Shown: one piece after another, positions 42,572 through 51,383 of the stretch
How the letters are laid out: the number at the start of each line of letters is the position of its first letter
Numbering within the stretch: the stretch's first letter is position 1
Assembly: GCA_021775915.1 (NCBI GenBank)
Contig: JAJFGW010000009.1
Span: 1-64,000 of the forward strand
Direction: 5' to 3'
Origin: Alphaproteobacteria bacterium
Lineage (GTDB): Bacteria > Pseudomonadota > Alphaproteobacteria > Micavibrionales > Micavibrionaceae
Length of the DNA stretch: 64,000 nucleotides
Notes under the pieces: model-generated
Databases searched by the model: none
Told to the model about the DNA's origin: nothing
The model's input: the letters and a program-made list of their open reading frames with translations, nothing else
Program-made: the position numbers and the translations under genes

Positions 42572-42582
42572 TTTTGCCTCTT

Positions 42583-43413
42583 CTAGTCCGGCTTAAACAG
42601 AGAGTCGACAGTTTTATCCAGCCAGTTTTGATTTTTAAGCAAGACAGCGCGCTGCTCTGTATCCAGCAACTTGTATGAACGCTCATACCATTTACTGCCC
42701 GGATAATTATGTCCCAGAACAGCGGCGACCTTTGTTGCTTCGCCTTTAAGGCCCAGCGTCATATAAGACTCGACCAGCCTGTGCAGCGCTTCGGCGACAT
42801 GGGTTGTTGTCTCAAAATTCGTGACCACAACGCGGAAACGATTGATCGCCGCATTAATTTGCCCCCGGTTCATATAATAGCGCCCAATTTCCATTTCCTT
42901 ACCGGCAAGATGGTCGAGCGTTAGGTCACGCTTGAAAATTGAATCGCGGGCATATTGGCTGTCAGGAAAGCGGCGGGTTAGAATGTCAAACGCATCCATC
43001 GCCTCTTCGGTCATCGCCTGATCGCGGGCAACATCAGAAATTTGCTCATAAAAAGACAGCGCCTTCAAATACAGCGCATAATCAACGTCCTTGTTACCGG
43101 GGTGCAGCTGAATAAAGCGCTCCAACGCCAGAATCGCCTCGTCATAGCGCAAATCTTTATAAGAGGAATAGGCCGCCATAAGCTCGGCCCGTGTCGCCCA
43201 CTGAGAATAAGGGTGCTGGCGCTCGACTTCCTCAAAAAGCCGTGTTGCTTCCTTGTAATCCTTGGCATCAAGCGCCTTGGCCGCGCCCTCGTAAAGCGCT
43301 TCAACCGGCCTGTCTTCGCCCACTTCATTATCAATGGACTTGCCCGTTCCGCACCCTGAAAGCGCAAAACCGCCTAAAATAACCAATAATATGAGGAATC
43401 TGCTGCTCTTCAT
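42583..43413 (-). CDS. bamD: Outer-membrane assembly lipoprotein BamD
   Basis: Essential lipoprotein of the BAM complex that inserts beta-barrels in the outer membrane. 276 aa with a lipoprotein signal; lipobox LSGC with the acylated Cys21. TPR repeats follow (ALDAKDYKEATRLFEEVERQHPYSQWA and the FIQLHPGN and RRFPDSQYA segments are characteristic of YfiO/ComL). Just upstream of recN. Confidence 0.96.
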   Translation of the reverse strand: MKSSRFLILLVILGGFALSGCGTGKSIDNEVGEDRPVEALYEGAAKALDAKDYKEATRLFEEVERQHPYSQWATRAELMAAYSSYKDLRYDEAILALERFIQLHPGNKDVDYALYLKALSFYEQISDVARDQAMTEEAMDAFDILTRRFPDSQYARDSIFKRDLTLDHLAGKEMEIGRYYMNRGQINAAINRFRVVVTNFETTTHVAEALHRLVESYMTLGLKGEATKVAAVLGHNYPGSKWYERSYKLLDTEQRAVLLKNQNWLDKTVDSLFKPD

Positions 43414-43514
43414 GCCCTATCCGTCCTTTTTCCTAATCTTCTTATTTAAACACCCCGGAGAGCGAAAGAAAGGACTATCTTGGTAAAATCCCCAGAGAAG
43501 AAGATAGACCAAAG

Positions 43515-44570
43515 CTAAACTGACGGGGAAGGCAGAGTAAAGTTCATCCGGTTTTTAGCCCTGCTCCATAATGTCGGAAAAAGCTCTTTATCCAGGGCTT
43601 TGAGTTGCTCCATCACCTCGTCTATGAGAGTTTTTTTATTCGTCCAATGCTCTTCAGCGCTCACACACTCATTTTCCAGACCAAGGCTACGCAGAGTTTC
43701 GTTCATATAGAGAGCCTCAGCCGCGCGGTTATCAAAATCAACAGGTTTGGATGATGTCGCTTTATCTGTTGAAGGGTGGTAAGCAGCCTCCCTTCCCGGC
43801 ACACCTGTACGAAATAGCTTTTCATTCTCCTGCAACCCGTGATCTACTGGCAATTGCTCTTCACTTTCCCCTTTACGGAAGATTGGCATAGCGAGAATTG
43901 GCAAGCCTCGTGCTTTAAAATAAGCAGATAGGCTATCACAAGCGGAACGCCCTGATTTGTTATTTCCAGCAATATGATTATTTCCACATTGCTGCACAGC
44001 GATACTCGCATTATGGGCACCCGCAAAATCCATCATCATCCTGCCCATATTATGATTGCGCTCTCCCAAGCTGCTGGTGGAACGTTTTGCCCTATCTGTA
44101 AAACGAACAGCAAGGCGGCCATCACGCTGCAAATAACGAAAGAGAATATTTCTGGAGTGATCAGAATGGCTATACCCAAAAAAACCGGCCTCACACTGCA
44201 GAGCCAGAATTCCGTTGCGGTCCCGTTCCTGTAAACCGCTTTCTATCACCGGATCGTAACGTCGGTTCATTTTATTAAAGAACGTCCGGCTAAGCCTGTT
44301 ATGAGGTAGCTCGTAACCCAAAACTATTTTTTGGCCGCTATCCGCCAGCCCGTTTAAAATCAGCATATGATGGACCTTGTGCGCCGGCACGGAATGAACT
44401 TCACCGGCGAGAACAATCAGTGGCGTATCGTGCAATCCCTGGCCATCCAGATCTTCCCGGCGCGCTAAAATAGTTGCTACGGCTTCGGTAGCACTACGCA
44501 GTATAGCCGCCGCATCCGCGTCAATCTCCACCTGCGTCATATTAATGTCAGCCAAAGTGCTGTAATTCAT
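43515..44570 (-). CDS. Uncharacterised protein with ChaN/EreA (TIKI-like) superfamily motifs
   Basis: 351 aa, no signal peptide or membrane helix. I do not recognise an orthologue, but the motif order fits the ChaN/EreA/TraB superfamily. It has a GExH motif (G56-E-V-H59 with H64, H67 and H68 after it in PAHKVHHML), then YELPHN with Glu87, ERNHNMGRMM (compare xRDxxMA), and GNNHIAG with His199 (compare GxxHxxG). This would predict a metal- or heme-binding, possibly hydrolytic fold. The C-terminal ~120 residues look unrelated and charged. It lies between bamD and lpxC, which are usually adjacent or near in relatives. Low certainty on function. Confidence 0.6.
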   Translation of the reverse strand: MNYSTLADINMTQVEIDADAAAILRSATEAVATILARREDLDGQGLHDTPLIVLAGEVHSVPAHKVHHMLILNGLADSGQKIVLGYELPHNRLSRTFFNKMNRRYDPVIESGLQERDRNGILALQCEAGFFGYSHSDHSRNILFRYLQRDGRLAVRFTDRAKRSTSSLGERNHNMGRMMMDFAGAHNASIAVQQCGNNHIAGNNKSGRSACDSLSAYFKARGLPILAMPIFRKGESEEQLPVDHGLQENEKLFRTGVPGREAAYHPSTDKATSSKPVDFDNRAAEALYMNETLRSLGLENECVSAEEHWTNKKTLIDEVMEQLKALDKELFPTLWSRAKNRMNFTLPSPSV

Positions 44571-44615
44571 CAGATGAATATAGAAAATACTTGAAATTAT
44601 GTCAATAAAATTAAA

Positions 44616-45542
44616 CTAGGCGACAGCAACGACAGAAGCGCGGCTATCAGTGAGACCATAATCGCTAGCGACGTCGCCTTCATCCATGAAGACATCAACC
44701 ATCACCCACGCGTCTTTTGTAGCAAAAAGCTTACGCAGAATGGCGTTATTCATAGAGTGACCAGGCTTATCAGCCTCATACGCCCCGAGAATTGGGCCAC
44801 CGGCAAGGTAAAGATCGCCAATCGCGTCCAGCAGCTTGTGACGGATGAACTCGTCATCATAACGCAGACCGTCATCATTCAGGATTTTGTCATCATCCAG
44901 AACAATCGCATTTTCCAGCGATCCACCGAGTGCAAGGCCGTTAGCGCGCAGCGCCTCGACCTCATGCACAAAACCGAATGTGCGGGCATCAGCCAGACCA
45001 TGGCGGAAGTTACCGTTCAAAAGCTTGATTTCATGATCCTGTTTACCAATGGACGGGTGATCAAAATCGATCCGGCCACCGAAGCGGCTCCCCGCGCAAG
45101 GCACAAGGCGGACAATCTTGCCGTCCTCTTCAATAGAAATTTCTTTCAGGATTTTTATCGCGCGGCGCGGCGCTTCCTGTACCTGCAAGCCAATTTCATC
45201 AATAGCTTCAACAAAAAGCGCAGCACTGCCATCCATCACCGGCACTTCCGGCCCGTCCAGCTCTATAACAACATTATCAACCTCGCAGCCGCGTAGAGCC
45301 GCCATTAAATGCTCAATTGTCCCGACCGTAACGCCATCCACATTGCCTATAACCGTGCAAAGACGGGTATCTACCACGCAATCCCAACGCGCCGGAACGA
45401 CGTTATCGCGGTCCGTGACATCACTACGCACGAACACAATGCCGCTATCCGCCGCCGCAGGCTTTAAGCGCATAGAGACTTCCGCACCGGAATGGAGACC
45501 GATACCGTTAATGACTATGGTTGATGGCAATGTGTGTTGCAT
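44616..45542 (-). CDS. lpxC: UDP-3-O-acyl-N-acetylglucosamine deacetylase LpxC
   Basis: Zinc deacetylase that commits the cell to lipid A synthesis. About 308 aa from the ATG at 45542 (product starts MQHTLPSTIVINGIGLHSG, the family's beginning); an earlier in-frame start at 45626 adds 28 non-homologous residues. Zinc ligands are in GTIEHLMAAL and HKLLDAIGDLYLAG, and the catalytic His is in GHSMNNAILRKL. It follows ftsZ, after a strong terminator. Confidence 0.96.
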   Translation of the reverse strand: MQHTLPSTIVINGIGLHSGAEVSMRLKPAAADSGIVFVRSDVTDRDNVVPARWDCVVDTRLCTVIGNVDGVTVGTIEHLMAALRGCEVDNVVIELDGPEVPVMDGSAALFVEAIDEIGLQVQEAPRRAIKILKEISIEEDGKIVRLVPCAGSRFGGRIDFDHPSIGKQDHEIKLLNGNFRHGLADARTFGFVHEVEALRANGLALGGSLENAIVLDDDKILNDDGLRYDDEFIRHKLLDAIGDLYLAGGPILGAYEADKPGHSMNNAILRKLFATKDAWVMVDVFMDEGDVASDYGLTDSRASVVAVA

Positions 45543-45666
45543 TATATAAAGAACGCCATATCTGTTTAATATAAAAATTAACCAATTATTAACCTCACTA
45601 TACAGGAACTCTATTTTACAAAACAAATCACGCTTTATTGCGCTTTGTTACAAAGGTAACTAAAGC

Positions 45667-45697
45667 AAAAAAAAGTGGAGCCCGAAGGCTCCACTCT
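45667..45697 (-). terminator. Intrinsic terminator of ftsZ
   Basis: On the minus strand a perfect 9-bp stem AGTGGAGCC/GGCTCCACT is closed by a stable TTCG tetraloop and followed by a run of seven T. It lies about 30 bases after the ftsZ stop, so lpxC must have its own promoter. Confidence 0.94.
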
Positions 45698-45724
45698 AGA
45701 AAATTAGCCACTTGTTAAGAGCAA

Positions 45725-47527
45725 CTAATTGGCTTGGCGACGGAGGAAAGCCGGTATATCCAGTTCGTCTTCAGTTGTATCTTCCGCTTTCGGGACACTA
45801 ATATCCAGACTACCTTGCGCCTCTTGTTGTGGCGCCCGTAATCCAGGCATGACCCCGCCTCCGGATGATGATCCTCCCGAAGAAGACTCACCTTGTTGAT
45901 CTTCATGCTCTGTATGGTCATGAGACCGCAAAGGATTTGTAAAACGTTCAAACAAAGACGGTGTCTTTTTCTTCTGCGCGCCGCTACCAGGTACCGGCGG
46001 ATTCAAATTTAGACCCGACCTTGTTACACTCTGCGCTGGCGGCTCAGACTGTTGTGGTCTTTGCGCAGCAAGCGGCGGCGCACCCAGAACAGGGCTAAAA
46101 ACAGCCTCAGGACTAGCAACTACTTCAGGCTCCGCAGGCCTAGGCGGAATAAAAGAGTCTTTGTAAACAGCCCCTCTCAACGCGCCAGTCTGTGGTGATG
46201 GCTGCTGAGATTGCACTTGCTGTACTTGTTGCACTGGCTGCGTCACATTAACAGGCTCCGTCTCAAAAGCTTTTTGCTCGAACATCTCGCTTTCAGGCTC
46301 TTCCTGCTTTTTTGTTGCAGCGATCGCAGCAGCGTAACTCATGCCCGGTGCCGTTATCGGCCCTTGCGCAGGAATATTAGCCGAAACACCAGAAGAGACA
46401 GGCTCAGCCTTTGGCGCTACGACTTGCTCCTGCTTTTTTTCGCCGGCAAATGCGACCTCCGTATTTGGCTGCGCCCGCTCGAACTTACGTTCCTGCTGTT
46501 GCTGCCCGGTTACATTATTAACAACCGAGCTACCAAGCGGCCTGCCCATTCTTTGAGAATCAGCTTCAATACCCGTAGCAACGACAGAAACCCGCATAAT
46601 ACCTTCAAGCTGTTCATCAAAAGTCGAACCGAAGATAATATTGGCATTCGGATCAACTTCATCACGAATGCGGTTACAAGCTTCATCAACTTCGAACAAC
46701 GTCATATCCGCGCCGCCAGTGACATTAATAATAACGCCGCGCGCGCCCTTCATGGAAACATCATCAAGAAGCGGATTGTTAATGGCGGATTCGGCGGCTT
46801 CAACAGCACGGCGCTCGCCTTCAGCGTCCCCCGTCCCCATCATAGCCTTACCCATTTCCAGCATAGCACTGCGAATATCTGCAAAATCCAGATTAATCAG
46901 ACCCGGCATTACCATCAAATCAGTAACACCGCGCACACCGGATTGCAGAACCGAGTCAGCCATTTTAAAGGCCTCGGCAAATGTTGTTTTCTCATTAGCG
47001 ACCCGAAATAAATTCTGGTTCGGTATGACAATCAGCGTATCCACATAACCCTGCATTTCTTCAATACCGGCATCCGCCATATTCATGCGGTGCGTACCTT
47101 CAAAATGAAACGGCTTTGTTACAACACCAACCGTCAGCACGCCCATTTCACGGCAAGCTTTGGCAATCACCGGCGCAGCGCCTGTGCCCGTACCACCCCC
47201 CATACCGGCGGTAATAAAAGCCATATTGGAACCTTCCAGATGCTGCATCACATCATCCAGCGTCTCTTCTGCGGCTGCGCGCCCAATTTCGGGTTTTGCA
47301 CCGGCACCGAGGCCGCCAGTCACGGTAACACCGAGCTGGATTTTGCTTTCACTGAGCGAACCGTCCAGAGCTTGCGCATCGGTATTGCACACGACGAACT
47401 CGCAACCCTGAAGGCCGGAGCTAATCATATTATTAACGGCATTGCCGCCCGCTCCTCCAACACCGATAACGGTTATTTTGGGAGACAATTTTTGGACTTC
47501 TTTATGAGGTATTCTGACATTGATCAT
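45725..47527 (-). CDS. ftsZ: Cell division GTPase FtsZ
   Basis: Tubulin homologue forming the Z ring. 600 aa, long for the family: the GTPase core (about 1-330, tubulin signature [10 protein letters not shown]) is followed by a ~250-residue linker rich in Gln, Pro, Ser and Gly and by the conserved C-terminal peptide ([12 protein letters not shown]) that binds FtsA and ZipA-like partners. The ATG has a GAGGAT ribosome binding site. It is the last gene of the inverted dcw arm but is separated from ftsA by a membrane-protein gene and a regulatory-looking gap. Confidence 0.97.
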   Translation of the reverse strand: MINVRIPHKEVQKLSPKITVIGVGGAGGNAVNNMISSGLQGCEFVVCNTDAQALDGSLSESKIQLGVTVTGGLGAGAKPEIGRAAAEETLDDVMQHLEGSNMAFITAGMGGGTGTGAAPVIAKACREMGVLTVGVVTKPFHFEGTHRMNMADAGIEEMQGYVDTLIVIPNQNLFRVANEKTTFAEAFKMADSVLQSGVRGVTDLMVMPGLINLDFADIRSAMLEMGKAMMGTGDAEGERRAVEAAESAINNPLLDDVSMKGARGVIINVTGGADMTLFEVDEACNRIRDEVDPNANIIFGSTFDEQLEGIMRVSVVATGIEADSQRMGRPLGSSVVNNVTGQQQQERKFERAQPNTEVAFAGEKKQEQVVAPKAEPVSSGVSANIPAQGPITAPGMSYAAAIAATKKQEEPESEMFEQKAFETEPVNVTQPVQQVQQVQSQQPSPQTGALRGAVYKDSFIPPRPAEPEVVASPEAVFSPVLGAPPLAAQRPQQSEPPAQSVTRSGLNLNPPVPGSGAQKKKTPSLFERFTNPLRSHDHTEHEDQQGESSSGGSSSGGGVMPGLRAPQQEAQGSLDISVPKAEDTTEDELDIPAFLRRQAN

Positions 47528-47748
47528 GATGGGATCCTCTGTGAGACAAGATATTTTGATTCTATTTATTTTGTAGCAATAAGGAAAGTGGCTGATTTTC
47601 GATTTCCGTGAGAAACACAGAAATGCGCGGGTATTTTTACTCTCCTTACTTTTATTTATGACTTCAAAATATTTAGCTAAACGACTCTAGCGATTCATAA
47701 ATCCAAGTTTGACAAAGACAGGACGATTCGTGAAGCCCCGCAAAACAG

Positions 47749-47839
47749 TTATCTGTGGATAAGGTAGGTTTTATACACAAAAAATCAAGATAAGGGGTGA
47801 TTAACGCCATTTTGTGGCTGTTGACAGTGATGTGTATAA
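47749..47839. promoter_or_regulatory. Cluster of three DnaA-box matches upstream of ftsZ
   Basis: Within the 336-bp gap 47528-47863 (no gene seen otherwise), three exact matches to TTATNCACA occur in 86 bases: TGTGGATAA at 47754-47762, part of the near-palindrome TTATCTGTGGATAA; TTATACACA at 47771-47779; and TGTGTATAA at 47831-47839. Three GATTC (GANTC) sites lie nearer the ftsZ start. Binding by DnaA is inferred. Confidence 0.6.
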
Positions 47840-47863
47840 GCGGTGGGAAGAATACAAATAGGG

Positions 47864-48334
47864 TTACCCTCCCTCGATCAAGTCGGGAGTAACGGCGAGG
47901 GAATTACCTTGCCTCCAAAAATTAAAATGGTCCCAAAGCGCCATAAGACCCGACTGCGTTTCACAATTAGAAACACAGAAAAAACTCAAAAGAAAAATAA
48001 TAATTACAGCGGCCGCAATAAAAAAAACATAGTACCACCTGAAACGAAAACTGCCTTTTAATACGCCTGCCAGCCCGGCCGCCCAGAGTAAAAACCCGGC
48101 CATCGGACTCCTTGATATATCTTTTCCTTCTATCAAATAATCAGGATCAACCCAAAGGTCCGGAGGAACTTCTCTACCTTGAGCGTGATAGGCTTCCCTT
48201 TCCTGCGCCATCTCCCCAACAAGCGTTTGTCGCTCATCGGACACACCGATAACGACAATAAGATGGAGCACGGCGAGAATAAGCAACATTCCCGAGAATA
48301 TAAGTCCGGCAATTTCCAGCTCTTTTATTTCCAT
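47864..48334 (-). CDS. Uncharacterised membrane protein between ftsA and ftsZ
   Basis: 156 aa with an N-terminal hydrophobic helix (about residues 8-29), a polar loop with YHAQGREVPPDLWVDPDYLIEG, and two further hydrophobic stretches (about 77-92 and 98-120). Not recognised. The start lies three bases after the ftsA stop, so it is cotranscribed with ftsA. Its presence in the place where ftsZ normally starts is unusual and may hint at a divisome or envelope role, but nothing in the sequence proves that. Confidence 0.7.
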   Translation of the reverse strand: MEIKELEIAGLIFSGMLLILAVLHLIVVIGVSDERQTLVGEMAQEREAYHAQGREVPPDLWVDPDYLIEGKDISRSPMAGFLLWAAGLAGVLKGSFRFRWYYVFFIAAAVIIIFLLSFFCVSNCETQSGLMALWDHFNFWRQGNSLAVTPDLIEGG

Positions 48335-48337
48335 GAA

Positions 48338-49606
48338 CTACCAGTTATCACGCATCCAAAATTTAACCCGCTCGAACATATTGCCCGGCTCGACCTGCGC
48401 CACAATAGCGGCAGGCATCTCATCACTGCGCTCTGAAACATAGGTCAGCAGCCCCGCCGTCGTCGCGAAGGCCGGGCCGTTTACGGATTCCGCTAGCCCG
48501 TCAATACGGATAGGCCGCCCAAGCCGCACCTGCTTATCAAGAACCATTTGCCCGAGATCGCGCAAGCCCGGAAGCTGGCTCGCCCCGCCGGTCAAAATAA
48601 CGCGCCGTCCGGCAAACTGGCCTGCGCCGCTATCATTCAATTTAGCGCGCGCCAGTTCCAGAATTTCCTCAAGACGCGGCTGGATAATTCCGACAAGCAA
48701 TGAACGCGGCGCATGGTTCGGATGACTCTGTTGATCCTCGCCAATCTGCGGCACATCAATCAGTTCATTCTCATCCGCGCTGCTCGCCACCGCGCTACCA
48801 TATAAAACCTTGAGCCGCTCGGCATCGCTAAGGGACGTGCTCAGGCCGCGCGCAATATCACTAGTCACATGCTGGCCGCCGACGGGAATAGCATCACAAT
48901 AAACCAGCGCCCCGCCGTAAAAGACCGCGATCGACGTCACGCCGCCGCCCATATCAATAACAGTGCAGCCCAGGTCCATTTCATCCTCGACCAGGCTCGC
49001 CAGCCCCGCCGCATAACCGGCTTCACAGAGCGCGCCAATATCAAGATGGCTGCGCTCGATACAAGTGGCAATATTACGCAGCGCACTGGTATCGCCTGTG
49101 ACCAGATGAATATCAACTTCAAGCACATCACCAAACATGCCGCGCGGCTCACGAATGCCGTTATTGCCATCAATTGTATAGGTGTTCGGAATGGTATGGA
49201 TGAGTTCAAAATCACCACTCACAGCATTGCCCTGTGCTTTAGCCAAAGCGCGGCGCACATCATTATCAGTGACGTCCTGCCCGGAAATATCAACATCAAC
49301 GGTAAAATTATGCGAGCGGGCATGGACGCCCGGTACATTAATAACGACCTCGCGCAGCGGGTAACCTTTCATCGCTTCCGCTGCCATATTCTCCGCCGCG
49401 TGCACGGTTTGGCGAATGGCGCCTTCCGCTGCGTTTAAATCAGTCACAGAACCCGCCTTGATACCTTGCGAGGCCTGATGCCCCACACCCAGAACTTCAA
49501 AATTTCCTTCATCGTCCACAATACGAGCAATAAAACAGGCGATCTTGCTGGAACCTATATCCAGCGCCGCAACGACCGATCCTTTTGGTTTTGACTTATG
49601 TTTCAT
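48338..49606 (-). CDS. ftsA: Cell division protein FtsA
   Basis: Actin-like ATPase that tethers FtsZ to the membrane. 422 aa with ALDIGSSKIACFI (phosphate 1), VIDMGGGVTSIAVFYGG (phosphate 2), ILTGGASQLPGL (adenosine) and the C-terminal amphipathic membrane-targeting helix (MFERVKFWMRDNW). Overlaps the ftsQ stop by 4 bases. Confidence 0.97.
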   Translation of the reverse strand: MKHKSKPKGSVVAALDIGSSKIACFIARIVDDEGNFEVLGVGHQASQGIKAGSVTDLNAAEGAIRQTVHAAENMAAEAMKGYPLREVVINVPGVHARSHNFTVDVDISGQDVTDNDVRRALAKAQGNAVSGDFELIHTIPNTYTIDGNNGIREPRGMFGDVLEVDIHLVTGDTSALRNIATCIERSHLDIGALCEAGYAAGLASLVEDEMDLGCTVIDMGGGVTSIAVFYGGALVYCDAIPVGGQHVTSDIARGLSTSLSDAERLKVLYGSAVASSADENELIDVPQIGEDQQSHPNHAPRSLLVGIIQPRLEEILELARAKLNDSGAGQFAGRRVILTGGASQLPGLRDLGQMVLDKQVRLGRPIRIDGLAESVNGPAFATTAGLLTYVSERSDEMPAAIVAQVEPGNMFERVKFWMRDNW

Positions 49607-50475
49607 ATATTATTCCCCTTAAGCCCGGCCTTATATTCTTTTACCGCGCCAGGGCGAGTGCGCACGGTGATACGATCCGCTTCTCTCATATCGACAACAA
49701 TCAAATCCTTTTCCAGCAGACCATCTTCTGCCTGCGCTTTGGCGAGCCGCCGCAGCGCCAGCCCCATATCATTTTCCGGCAGCTTGACCTTAATCCCGTT
49801 TTTGAGTTTCAAATCCCAGCGGCGCTCCCCGATCCAGATTGCTGCCTCTATTTTATCATTGATCAATGGCTCTACCGCCAAAAATGCGAGCAAGTCCGGC
49901 GCATGTTGCGGCGCGCTTTCCCCGACCAGAATAATCAAATCTTTGAATGGCTCAATCCGACGATCTGTTAATGTCACGCCCTCAGAATCAATAACGCGGA
50001 TTTTCTTCTTGTTCTGCCACAACGCCACCGGCTTACGCTCCACAAGACCAATATAAATCGTACCGGGAAGACGCCGCTCGACATGGGCCTCCTTCACCCA
50101 GGCAATGCGCTCGATCAAACTTTTCGCATCTTTCGGATCAAAGGCAAAAATCGGGTCGCCGCGCTCGATATTAATAAGTGCTTTTAAAACATCGGCATCG
50201 CTATTGATACGGCCCTCAACTAAAATATTCTGCACGGCAAAGCCTGCATCTCCGGCCAGTTCGTATATTTTGTTCTGCGACCATGCGGCGCCGCGCGGGA
50301 CAGCGCCGCTAATAAAAAGCCACGCCCCGAGCCATATCGCAAAAACACCAAACCCGAAAACCAGACCAAAACGCCGGGCCAGCGCCTTTACGCGCTCTGC
50401 TTTGCCATTTTTGGCGCGGCGGGCTTTGACGCTTTTCTTGGTTGTTGCTCTTTTTGTGTTTCTTGACCGTGACAT
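49603..50475 (-). CDS. ftsQ: Cell division protein FtsQ
   Basis: Bitopic divisome protein of about 290 aa. A very basic cytoplasmic N-terminus (RSRNTKRATTKKSVKARR) precedes one membrane helix (about 36-57), then a POTRA domain (FAVQNILVEGRINSDADVLKAL...GDPIFAFDPKDAKSLIERIAWVKEAHVERRLPG) and the beta domain. The ATG at 50475 is preferred over a TTG at 50502. It overlaps the 3' end of ddl by 88 bases in another frame, an unusually long overlap for this junction. Confidence 0.93.
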   Translation of the reverse strand: MSRSRNTKRATTKKSVKARRAKNGKAERVKALARRFGLVFGFGVFAIWLGAWLFISGAVPRGAAWSQNKIYELAGDAGFAVQNILVEGRINSDADVLKALINIERGDPIFAFDPKDAKSLIERIAWVKEAHVERRLPGTIYIGLVERKPVALWQNKKKIRVIDSEGVTLTDRRIEPFKDLIILVGESAPQHAPDLLAFLAVEPLINDKIEAAIWIGERRWDLKLKNGIKVKLPENDMGLALRRLAKAQAEDGLLEKDLIVVDMREADRITVRTRPGAVKEYKAGLKGNNI

Positions 50476-51383
50476 TTTGCGGTTTCCACCAGCTGAGAAC
50501 AAAGTTTGACGAATGACATGCCGTTATAGACGACCTGAGAAGGCCCGATTGAAGCGGCCGTTAAGCCGGGCTGGGTGTTGATCTCAAGAAAATAAAGACC
50601 ACCGGCACCAGAAACGCTGTCATCATAACGGAAATCACAACGCGCCAGCCCCGCACACCCAATCCCATTATACACAGCTTCAGCATTTTTCAGAGCCAAA
50701 TTATAAACATCTTCCGGAATTTTTGCAGGCAGAATAAGTTGCGTAGCGTCATCATGATATTTTGCTTCATAATCAAAAAAGCTTGTCTGTGAGACAATCT
50801 CCGTGACGGCCTGCGCCTTGCCATCAAGCACGGCCACGGTCAGCTCCCGCCCCGGAATATATTGCTCGACCATAACTTCTTCGCCAAACGCCCAGCTTTC
50901 AGCCTCTAAAGAGAGAGGATCGTCACTTGCCATCACAAGCCGCACACCAACGCTCGACCCTTCGCACGGCGGCTTGACCACATAAGGCGGCGCGATCACA
51001 TGCCCGGACAGCACCTCCTCTATCTTGGCAATCACGCCATGCGGCACTTTAACACCAAAGCTTTCGGCCATGCGCTTGCAAAGCGGCTTGTCCATCCCGA
51101 CCGAAGACGCCAGAACGCTCGAATGCGTATAGGGGATTTCAAGAATATCCAGCACGGCCTGAATCGTGCCGTCCTCACCGCCTTTGCCATGAAGATTGTT
51201 AAACACCACATCCGGTTTGGGAGTCAGGGACCGCGCCAAAAACCCAATATCTTTTTGAACATCAATGACTTCAACATCATAACCGCCTTCACGCAAAGCC
51301 GCCGCGACCTCAACACCTTTGGTCAAAGACACTTGCCGTTCCGCCGACCAGCCGCCGACCAGTAATGCTACTTTTTTGCTCAT
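50388..51383 (-). CDS. ddl: D-alanine--D-alanine ligase
   Basis: ATP-grasp enzyme forming the D-Ala-D-Ala dipeptide for MurF. 331 aa with VALLVGGWSAERQVSLTKG, HGKGGEDGTIQAVLDILEIPYTHS, the VKPPCEGSSVGV grasp segment and EINTQPGLT with the metal-binding Glu/Asn. The last ~28 residues (QETQKEQQPRKASKPAAPK) extend beyond the usual end and are encoded in the region shared with ftsQ. Start overlaps murB by 4 bases. Confidence 0.96.
   Translation of the reverse strand: MSKKVALLVGGWSAERQVSLTKGVEVAAALREGGYDVEVIDVQKDIGFLARSLTPKPDVVFNNLHGKGGEDGTIQAVLDILEIPYTHSSVLASSVGMDKPLCKRMAESFGVKVPHGVIAKIEEVLSGHVIAPPYVVKPPCEGSSVGVRLVMASDDPLSLEAESWAFGEEVMVEQYIPGRELTVAVLDGKAQAVTEIVSQTSFFDYEAKYHDDATQLILPAKIPEDVYNLALKNAEAVYNGIGCAGLARCDFRYDDSVSGAGGLYFLEINTQPGLTAASIGPSQVVYNGMSFVKLCSQLVETAKCHGQETQKEQQPRKASKPAAPKMAKQSA

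Noticed and set aside
44757..45296. 179-codon frame opposite lpxC
   Set aside because: Sense lpxC has all zinc ligands; the antisense product has no family likeness.
46211..47011. 266-codon open frame on the plus strand opposite ftsZ
   Set aside because: Antisense shadow of a strongly supported ftsZ; low-complexity product, no ribosome binding site, no recognisable domain.
47528..47748. CcrM-type GANTC sites before ftsZ
   Set aside because: Three GATTC in about 200 bases is close to chance expectation; no accompanying CtrA-type TTAA-N7-TTAA site was seen.
47745..47845. Replication origin interpretation of the DnaA-box cluster
   Set aside because: No dnaA, dnaN, parAB or AT-rich unwinding repeats nearby; regulation of ftsZ is a more modest reading.
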